A stretch of 64,000 nt of DNA from NCBI RefSeq assembly GCF_036226665.1, contig NZ_CP109007.1, positions 4,442,501 to 4,506,500 of the forward strand. Direction: 5' to 3'. The stretch comes from Streptomyces sp. NBC_00691 (GTDB lineage: Bacteria; Actinomycetota; Actinomycetes; Streptomycetales; Streptomycetaceae). Positions within the stretch are counted from its first letter, which is position 1, and each line of letters opens with the position of its first letter. A model generated the notes under the pieces. It saw nothing but the letters and a program-made list of their open reading frames with translations, was not told where the DNA came from and did no database searches. Below are positions 57,242 to 64,000 of this stretch, in pieces. The position numbers and the translations under genes were made by a program.

Positions 57242-60200
57242 ATGTCATTGCTCAGAGACGTCGGCAGACGCCGGCGTCGCATACGGTCCGCCCTGACACG
57301 GGCGACCAGCATCACCGCCCTCCTGACCGCCTCCGCCGTCCTCGTCGGCGCGATCCAGGCCTCGCCCGTCGCGGCGGCCGACACCGAGCCCGAGCAGGAC
57401 ACCGGCTACGGACGCAACAGCATCGGTGAGGACCGCCGTCTCGACCGCTGCCTCACCGGAGTGGCACTGCACGTCGGCGGCCCGCTCATGAAGGCCAAGG
57501 CCATCGCGGGCCTCACCGGCACCGAGTCCCAGCTGCGGGAGACCGTCGGGGACGTCGGCTGGATCGGCTACGGCCCCCTCGGGGTGGCCCGCGACGCGGA
57601 CGAGGACGCCGCCGGGGTCTACTCCGCCCTCGTCGGCAGCCGCAGGACCGCCCTCGACGACGCCAACAAGGTCTACCGCGAATCGGCCTGGGCCAGCGAT
57701 GACATGGAGTGGCACGCTCCCGCGTTCGGCGCGGACGTCACCTACTTCACCGGCGTCACGCAGAAGGAACTCGCGTGGCAGCTCGGCTGGGACGGCCACA
57801 GCAACGCCAGCCCCGAAGCCGTCGCCCGCGCCCGCGCCATCATGCAGGAGAACCTGGGCAAGGACGACTGGCACGACTTCTACGTCGAGTTCATGCTGCG
57901 GGACAGCGAGGTCAAGAACACCCAGTACACCCGGGGTACGACCTCCAGCGACATCGCGTCCTACCTGCGGCACGGCGGCTACGCGACCGAGACGCCCGCG
58001 AGGGACTCCGCCGAGTACCGCGTCGAGGTCGAGAACCTCAAGCAGGCCTGGGCCGCCTGTGACTTCCAGAACCCGGTCGACCCCCGCCGCGTCCTCAACG
58101 CCCCGGTCATGAGCGCCATGGTCGAGTGGGAGCAGGAGTACGCCGGTCAGACCACCCAGCGCGCCACGATCATCCAGGCCGAGGCCGACGCCGCCCTCGC
58201 CACCCGCGAGGCCGCCGACGACATGGTCGAGGCCATCGGTCTCGCCTGGTTCGCCGACCAGATCACGACCTGGCGCGCGTACTGGACGGACCTGCTCGCC
58301 AGGGACCCCGGCACCATCTTCGACAAGCCCGACCAGGCGATGTACGACAAGGCCACGGCCGATCTCGCCCGGACGCGCGCCGACGCGGCCGCCGCGGTCA
58401 CGTCGGCCAAGGCGTGGGCCGCGAAGGCCGCCGTCGCCTCGCAGAAGGCCGCCGCCGCGCAGCAGCAGGCGTGGGCCGTCGCCGACGCCGACCATGTGCC
58501 GCGTGGCCGGGGTCTGATGTACGCCCAGCAGTCGGTCCAGGTCACCCGCGCCTCCGCGGCGGCCGCCGCGGCCGCCGCGAAGGCGACCGAGACGGCCATG
58601 AACGCGGCGAACGCCACGGCCGCCACCAGCGACGCGCTGCTCGCCAAGGCACAGACCGAGTCGCACGCGATCAGCACCGAGTTCCGTCGCGTCGCCGCGG
58701 AGGAGGCCGCCTCCCAGGCGAAGGCCGCGGCCGACAGCGCCGAAGCCAACGCCGCCGCGGCCGCAGAGAGCGCCGCCACCGCGAAGTCCGCGCGGACGAC
58801 GGCCGAGCAGAAGCGCGACCAGGCCAAGACCGCCGCCGCCACGGCCGCCGCCGAGCGGGCGAAGGCGGAGGCCGAGAAGGCCACCGCCGTCGCCTCGCGC
58901 ACCAAGGCCGCCACCGAGCGGACCAAGGCGGAGGAGGCCGAGCAGCGGGCGACGACCCAGCAGACGACGGCCAAGAACGCCGACACCGCCGCCGGGACGG
59001 CGACCGTCGACGCGACGGCGAAGCGCAAGGTCGCCGACGAGAAGGCGAAGGCCGCGCAGACCGCCCGGGAGAAGGCCATCGCCGCGCTCCGGGCCAAGCA
59101 GGCCACCGCGGCCCGTGCCGCGGCTCTGGAGGCGGCGGCGACCGCCGCCGCGGGCAGCGCGGCCGCCGGGGAGACCCGGGCGGCGGCCACCGCCGCACGG
59201 ACGGCCGCGAACGAGGCCGTGCAGGCCGCGGCCGCCGCGCAGACGGCGGCCGACCAGGCCACCGCCGCGGCGGTCTCCGCGCGCACCGCCGCCACCACGG
59301 CCGAAGGCGCCGCCCAGCGGGCCCAGGCCAACGCGGTGAGCGCGTGGTCGGCTTACCACACCTCCCTCGGCGCGGCCTCCACCGCGCACGCCGCCGCAGC
59401 CGTCGCCCTCGACGCGTCCCAGGACGCGGCCACCCGGGCCGACAACGCCGCCACCGCGTCGGAGAACGCCACCACGCTCGCCAAGAAGGCCGAGCAGGAG
59501 TCGCTCGCGGCCGGGACGAGTGCCGCCGAGGCCGTGAAGTCCGCCGGGACCGTGGTGGGCCGGGCGTACGCCGCCGGCCAGGCCGCGCTCGCCGCGCGCG
59601 ACAGCGCCAACGCGGCCGTCGCCGCCTCCAGCGAGGCCATCTCCATCGGCACGCCGTACAAGGAGAAGGACAGTTCGGCCGCGCTCGCCGTGCTCGTCGG
59701 CCAGTCGTCGAAGACGCTCGCCGAGCAGCAGGCGGCGGCCGCGGAGGCCAAGGCCACCGAGGCGGCCGCGGCCGCGGAGTCCGCGCAGCAGACCGCCGCG
59801 CAGGCCACCGGCGACGCGAAGCTCGCGGCCGAGGCCGCCGCGCGCGCCGCGAGTGATTCGGCCCGGGCCGCCGAGGCCGTGACCCGCGCCCAGGCGTCGG
59901 CGGCCGGCGCCTCCGACGCGCAGAAGGGCGCGAAGTCCGCTTCCGACGCCGCGTCCGGCCACGCACAGCAGGCCGGGAACGACGCCCTCACCGCCCGCGG
60001 CACCGCGGACGACGCGAGCAGCGCGGCCGCCGAGGCCGACCGTGAGGCCACCGCGGCCGAGAAGCACGCTGCCGAGGCGAACGAGAAGGCGGGCCGGTCC
60101 TCCGAGGCCGCCGAGGAGGCCGCGAAGAAGGCGGCCGAGGCGGAGAAGAACGCCAAGGACGCCGAGACGAAGGCCGGTGACGCGGAGGGCGACAGCTCCG

Positions 60201-63200
60201 CCGCGGAAGAGGCCGCGAAGAAGGCCGAGCAGGAACAGCGCGAGAAGAACGAGGCCGCGCACCAGGCCGCCCTGGAAGAGGGCACCACGCCCATCAAGGG
60301 CGGTGCGAACAACTGGCCGGCGCTCGGTGAGCGCGAGGAGAAGATCCTCCTCGACGCCTGTGGCCAGACCTGCGTCGACGACTACCGGAAGGGCCTCGCG
60401 GCCGTCTCCGTGAACGTCGTCGAGTGGGCGACCGCGAACGGCGGGCAGATCCTCTTCGACCAGCTCGACGCGGCCAAGGTCAAGGAGTGCCTGGCCTCGC
60501 GAGACGTCGACGACTGCCTCTGGGAGCTCGTCGACGTCCCCTCGTCGTCCGTGATCGTGGGTCGCATCCCCGCGCTCGCGCTGGCGATCGAGAAGGTCTC
60601 CGACGGCATGCGGACGATCTTCAACGCCGCGGACGACGCGCTGCGCAGGCTCAACGAACTCGCCGCGGTCATCAGCGACGTGCGCTCCACCCCGCGCCTC
60701 GACCGGTGCGTCGCGGGTGTCGCCCTGCACGCGGGCGGCGCCAGGACGAAGTCCGTGGCCATCCAGGGCCTGTCCGGCACCGACGACGACCTCGCGTCCG
60801 TCATCGGCGACCGCGGCTGGATCGGCTTCATGCCGCTGGGCAAGGCCAACGACCAGGACCGGGAAGCCGGTTACGCCTACCTGGACGCCTTCGCGGCCCA
60901 GCGGGCCCTCCTGGAGGACGCCAACCGGCCGTACGCGATGAGCTCGTTCGACGACGGGATCACGCTGCACGCGCCGGAGTTCGGCGCCGACGTCGCGGGC
61001 TTCACCCTCTCCGTCCAGGCGAAGCTGGCCGGCCGTCTGGGCTGGGACGCGCACACCAACGCGAGCCCCGAGGCGATCGCCAAGGCCCGCCAGATCACCG
61101 AGCAGAACCGCGGCAAGGACAGCTGGCACGACTTCGCGGCCGACTTCATGCTGCGGGACTCCAACGTCAACAACAGCCGTTTCTACGGCGGTACGACCTC
61201 CGCCGACATCGCCACGTACCTGCGGCACGGCGGCTTTCCTGCCCAGAAGGTCACCGAGGGCAGCGCGGCCTTCCGTATCGAGGTAGAGAACCTGAAGCAG
61301 GCGTGGGCCACGTGCAACCACGCCGACCCGGTGGACCCGCGCAACGCCCTGAGCGAAGCCGTCTCGCAGGCCTCGGCCGAGTGGGAGGCGGAGTACGCGG
61401 GTCAGGCCGCCCCGCGGGCCGTCATCATGCAGGCGGAGGCCGACGCGGCCGCCGCGACCCGGGCCGCCGCCGCCCACATGATCGAGGCCATCGGCCAGGC
61501 GTGGCGCGCGGACCAGATCCTGCGCTGGCAGAAGTACTGGCACGACCAGCTCGCCCGCGACCCGGACCACATCCTCAAGCCGAAGCAGGCCCTCTTCGAC
61601 AAGGCGAAGACCGACCTGACGAACGCCCAGGGCCGGGTCCGGACGCTGGTCACCAAGGCCGACGAACAGGCAGCCCTGGCCACCGCCGCCGCGCAGCGCG
61701 CGGTGACCGGCCAGCAGCAGGCCTGGGCCATCGCGGACGCCTCCGAGGTACCGCGCGGCCGGGGTCTGATGTACGCCCAGCAGTCGGTCCAGGTCGCCCG
61801 CGCCTCCGGCGCGGCCGCCACGGCCGCCGCGAAGGCGACGGAGACCGCGTTCAACGCGACCACGGCCACGGTGTCGACGTCCCAGACGCTGCTCGCGCTG
61901 GCCCAGACGCAGTCGCACGCGGTGAAGACCGAGTTCCGCCGCATCGCCGCCCAGGAGGCCGCCGCCCAGGCGAAGGCCGCCGCGGACAGCGCCGACCGGC
62001 AGGCCGCCGAGGCCGAGGCGAACCTGAAGATCGCCAAGGAGGCCCAGGCCACCGCGGAGAGGGAGGAGCAGGAGGCCAAGCAGGCCGCCGCGACGGCGCA
62101 GGCCGAGCGCGCCGAGGCCGAGATGGAGCGGGCCGTCGCCGCCGCCGAGCGGGCGACCGCCGAGGCGGAGCGGGACAAGGCCTCTGCGGCTGAGGCCCGT
62201 GCCCTGGAGGAGCAGGGCAAGGCGAGTACCGCCCGCGCCACCGCGGACGGCGCCGGCGCCACCGCGTCGACCAGGCGTGCCGACGCGGAGGAGGCGGAGG
62301 CGCAGGCCAGGCTGGCCCGCGACCGGGCCGTCACCGCGGAGCGGGCCAAGAAGGCCGCGGACGCGAGGGCGGCAGCCACGGAGGCGGCCGCTCAGGCCGC
62401 CGCGGGCACCGAAGCCGCGACCGAGACCCGGGAAGCGGCGAACGAGGCCCGTGCGGCTGCGGACGAGGCGACGACCGCCGCGACCAACGCGCGTGCGGCG
62501 GCGAACGCGGCGACCACCGCCGCGACCAACTCCCGTGCGGCGGCGACCCGTGCGCAGGGGGCCGCCCAGCGGTCCAGGGCCTCGGCGGACAACGCCTGGG
62601 CCGCGTACATGACCGCCGCCGGTTCGGCCGCGGCCGCCCACGCGGCGGCAGCCGAGGCGATCGACGCCTCGGAGGCGGCGGCGCGCAACGCGAAGCAGGC
62701 CGAGGAGGACTCCAAGAAGGCGTCCGCCGCGGCGGCCCTCGCGAAGAAGGAGGCCGCGGCGGCCCACGTCGAGGCGGTCAAGACCGCCCAGTGGGCGGCC
62801 AAGACGGCCGGGTACGCGTACGCCGTCGCGACGGCGGCGGGCGCGGCGCGGGACACCGCGACGCAGGCCGTCAAGCCGGCCAACGAGGCCATCGCCATCG
62901 GCACTCCCTACCAGGAGACCGACGCGTCGGCGGCGTTCGCGGTCCTCACCGGTCAGAGCGCGCTGACCCTCTCGGAGCAGCAGGCGAAGGCCGCCGAGGC
63001 GAACGCGGCCCTGGCCGCGTCCTACTCGGCCGAGGCCCAGCGTCTCGCGGCGCAGGCGGCGGCCGACGACAAGCTGGCCGCCGAGGCGGCAGCGGCGGCG
63101 GCCAAGGACGCGGAGCGCGCGGCCAAGGCGTCCAAGCGGGCGCAGACCGCGGCCGCGGAGGCGGAGAAGGCGGCGAAGGCCGCCGACGCCGCCGCCAAGC

Positions 63201-64000
63201 GGGCCGACGGCTACGCCATGCAGGCGGGTACGGACGCGGTCCAGGCCTCGTTCGCCGCCGGCGCGGCGGAGGCCGACGCGTTCGCGGCCGACAGTGCCGC
63301 GACCGAGGCCGAACGGGATGCCTCCAGCGCCCGTGCGGCGGCGACCACGGCGGAGAACGACGCGGCGAGCGCCCGCTCCACGGCCACCCGGGCCGAGAGC
63401 GACGCGGACGCGGCCGAGACCGCCGCGTCGAACGCGGACTCGCTCGCGAAGGAGGCCGACGAGGCCGCCAAGCGGGCCGAGGAGGAGGAGCGCCAGCGGC
63501 TGATCGCCGAGCGCGCCGCGCAGGTCGACGCGGGGTCCGTCTTCGACGGGCCGCAGCTCACGCAGGACGACGAGGCACTGCTGCTCGCGACGTGCGGTCA
63601 GACGTGCGTCGACGAGTACAGGGCCGCGCGGGACCTGGCGGCGGGGGACATCATCGAGTGGGTCAAGGCCAACGGTGGCGCGATCCTGCTCGAACTGTTC
63701 GGCCTCGCCAACATCAAGGAGTGTCTGTCCACCTGGGACTTCGAGGCCTGCATGTGGGCCCTCCTCGACGTGGCGGCGAATCTCGTCCCCGTCCTGAAGA
63801 TCCCCGCGGTGGCGAAGGCGCTGTACCGGATCGGCAGGGCGGTCGACAAGTTCTTCGACGCGTCGAAGGCCGCCAAGCGGCTGGTCGAGAAGTACCAGGA
63901 CATGCTGGCGCGGCTGAAGAAGGTCGCGCCGTCCTGCCCGGTGCCTCCGAAGTCGTCCGCGTCGGGGGTGTCGTACGCGACGTACACGACGTACGCCTCG
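57242..64000 (+). CDS. Giant secreted Ala-rich coiled-coil protein of two ~1,080-residue units (3' truncated by window)
   Basis: The frame from ATG 57242 (AAGG upstream) stays open to the last base: at least 2,253 residues without a stop. A signal peptide (SITALLTASAVLVGAIQASPVAAA) predicts secretion. Each unit starts with a folded domain, LDRC at residue 67 and again at 1153 (RRLDRCLTGVALHVGG / PRLDRCVAGVALHAGG), containing WHDF, LRHGGY/F and VENLKQAWA. This is followed by ~650 residues of Ala/Glu/Lys/Arg heptad-like coiled coil, and a Cys module CGQTCVDDYR/CGQTCVDEYR at 1040 and 2118 with ECL...DCLWELVDV. After the second module the sequence (IPAVAKALYRIGRAVDKFFD) resembles the hinge before C-terminal toxin domains in polymorphic toxins. 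The C-terminal domain is outside the window, so function is open. Confidence 0.85.
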   Translation, partial: MSLLRDVGRRRRRIRSALTRATSITALLTASAVLVGAIQASPVAAADTEPEQDTGYGRNSIGEDRRLDRCLTGVALHVGGPLMKAKAIAGLTGTESQLRETVGDVGWIGYGPLGVARDADEDAAGVYSALVGSRRTALDDANKVYRESAWASDDMEWHAPAFGADVTYFTGVTQKELAWQLGWDGHSNASPEAVARARAIMQENLGKDDWHDFYVEFMLRDSEVKNTQYTRGTTSSDIASYLRHGGYATETPARDSAEYRVEVENLKQAWAACDFQNPVDPRRVLNAPVMSAMVEWEQEYAGQTTQRATIIQAEADAALATREAADDMVEAIGLAWFADQITTWRAYWTDLLARDPGTIFDKPDQAMYDKATADLARTRADAAAAVTSAKAWAAKAAVASQKAAAAQQQAWAVADADHVPRGRGLMYAQQSVQVTRASAAAAAAAAKATETAMNAANATAATSDALLAKAQTESHAISTEFRRVAAEEAASQAKAAADSAEANAAAAAESAATAKSARTTAEQKRDQAKTAAATAAAERAKAEAEKATAVASRTKAATERTKAEEAEQRATTQQTTAKNADTAAGTATVDATAKRKVADEKAKAAQTAREKAIAALRAKQATAARAAALEAAATAAAGSAAAGETRAAATAARTAANEAVQAAAAAQTAADQATAAAVSARTAATTAEGAAQRAQANAVSAWSAYHTSLGAASTAHAAAAVALDASQDAATRADNAATASENATTLAKKAEQESLAAGTSAAEAVKSAGTVVGRAYAAGQAALAARDSANAAVAASSEAISIGTPYKEKDSSAALAVLVGQSSKTLAEQQAAAAEAKATEAAAAAESAQQTAAQATGDAKLAAEAAARAASDSARAAEAVTRAQASAAGASDAQKGAKSASDAASGHAQQAGNDALTARGTADDASSAAAEADREATAAEKHAAEANEKAGRSSEAAEEAAKKAAEAEKNAKDAETKAGDAEGDSSAAEEAAKKAEQEQREKNEAAHQAALEEGTTPIKGGANNWPALGEREEKILLDACGQTCVDDYRKGLAAVSVNVVEWATANGGQILFDQLDAAKVKECLASRDVDDCLWELVDVPSSSVIVGRIPALALAIEKVSDGMRTIFNAADDALRRLNELAAVISDVRSTPRLDRCVAGVALHAGGARTKSVAIQGLSGTDDDLASVIGDRGWIGFMPLGKANDQDREAGYAYLDAFAAQRALLEDANRPYAMSSFDDGITLHAPEFGADVAGFTLSVQAKLAGRLGWDAHTNASPEAIAKARQITEQNRGKDSWHDFAADFMLRDSNVNNSRFYGGTTSADIATYLRHGGFPAQKVTEGSAAFRIEVENLKQAWATCNHADPVDPRNALSEAVSQASAEWEAEYAGQAAPRAVIMQAEADAAAATRAAAAHMIEAIGQAWRADQILRWQKYWHDQLARDPDHILKPKQALFDKAKTDLTNAQGRVRTLVTKADEQAALATAAAQRAVTGQQQAWAIADASEVPRGRGLMYAQQSVQVARASGAAATAAAKATETAFNATTATVSTSQTLLALAQTQSHAVKTEFRRIAAQEAAAQAKAAADSADRQAAEAEANLKIAKEAQATAEREEQEAKQAAATAQAERAEAEMERAVAAAERATAEAERDKASAAEARALEEQGKASTARATADGAGATASTRRADAEEAEAQARLARDRAVTAERAKKAADARAAATEAAAQAAAGTEAATETREAANEARAAADEATTAATNARAAANAATTAATNSRAAATRAQGAAQRSRASADNAWAAYMTAAGSAAAAHAAAAEAIDASEAAARNAKQAEEDSKKASAAAALAKKEAAAAHVEAVKTAQWAAKTAGYAYAVATAAGAARDTATQAVKPANEAIAIGTPYQETDASAAFAVLTGQSALTLSEQQAKAAEANAALAASYSAEAQRLAAQAAADDKLAAEAAAAAAKDAERAAKASKRAQTAAAEAEKAAKAADAAAKRADGYAMQAGTDAVQASFAAGAAEADAFAADSAATEAERDASSARAAATTAENDAASARSTATRAESDADAAETAASNADSLAKEADEAAKRAEEEERQRLIAERAAQVDAGSVFDGPQLTQDDEALLLATCGQTCVDEYRAARDLAAGDIIEWVKANGGAILLELFGLANIKECLSTWDFEACMWALLDVAANLVPVLKIPAVAKALYRIGRAVDKFFDASKAAKRLVEKYQDMLARLKKVAPSCPVPPKSSASGVSYATYTTYAS

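Noticed and set aside
57245..62767. 1,840-codon open frame on the minus strand
   Set aside because: It is antisense to the giant plus-strand gene, which has a Shine-Dalgarno, signal peptide and recognisable repeated domains. The lack of stops comes from the Ala/GC-rich codons, and its Gly/Arg/Leu-rich product is composition noise.
1..64000. tRNA, rRNA, integrase or attachment sites
   Set aside because: I found no cloverleaf-like sequence, rRNA signature or integrase gene on reading through; short tRNA-like stretches cannot be fully excluded without a tRNA search program.

Overview
This window is a high-GC actinobacterial chromosome segment, almost certainly from a Streptomyces core region. 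Third codon positions are nearly all G/C, GTG starts are common, many -10 boxes of TAnnnT type sit 6-8 nt before start codons, and several loci are ones I recognise from Streptomyces: HbpS/SenS/SenR, a CdgB-type diguanylate cyclase, DasR-controlled nagKA, a groEL without groES, TerD proteins, and a SoxR-box quinone reductase. From memory the order resembles the S. coelicolor SCO426x-SCO431x stretch; I could not align it.

Layout. 1-9.5 kb: a 5'-truncated unknown gene, a quinone oxidoreductase, an Mrr-nuclease/TerD fusion, a DAO-type FAD oxidase, a DsbA-like lipoprotein, an APH(6)-like kinase, a GNAT, and a second quinone reductase behind a SoxR box. 9.5-16.2 kb: FAD enzymes, a pentapeptide-repeat protein, and the redox/heme sensing set senS-senR with divergent hbpS. 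16.2-23.2 kb: an M1 peptidase lipoprotein, a GNAT, TerD, an ArfB-type ribosome-rescue factor, a flavin reductase, CdgB behind CRP-like and BldD-like sites, and a membrane-anchored carbohydrate-binding protein. 23.2-28 kb: amino-sugar metabolism (nagK-nagA, a PfkB-family sugar kinase and a divergent orphan sugar-binding lipoprotein) with two DasR-like sites. 28-35 kb: trehalose and glucosylglycerate genes (otsB, otsA, gpgS) with an imine-reductase/HxlR pair and a putative sortase substrate. 35-39.6 kb: a SAM-I riboswitch, thrC, a MoaD/ThiS-like protein ending GGC, a cold-shock gene, and groEL behind two CIRCE elements. 39.6-48 kb: an SRPBCC protein, a methyltransferase, a large secreted FG-GAP protein, a KamA-like radical SAM protein, a signal-less solute-binding protein and an aldo-keto reductase. 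48.04-49.18 kb has no gene and holds an ~820-bp inverted repeat. 49.2-54.2 kb: a TAP-like hydrolase and a murR-murQ-murP operon. 54.3-57 kb: two small genes and an MFS-exporter/chloramphenicol-phosphotransferase-like pair. 57.2 kb to the end: an open-ended gene for a giant secreted Ala-rich protein built of two ~1,080-residue units.

Functional links. MurP/MurQ would deliver GlcNAc-6-P from MurNAc, and NagK/NagA would phosphorylate and deacetylate GlcNAc, so the window carries two arms of cell-wall sugar recycling, each with its own predicted regulator (MurR; DasR). SoxR-type, HbpS-SenSR, TerD and quinone-reductase genes form a loose redox-stress theme. Nucleotide signals appear at cdgB (cAMP-type and BldD-type sites) and at thrC (SAM). 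Strongest follow-ups are the giant duplicated protein, the inverted-repeat element, the MoaD-like GGC tail beside thrC, the SoxR promoter buried in the upstream gene's stop codon, and the Mrr-TerD fusion.
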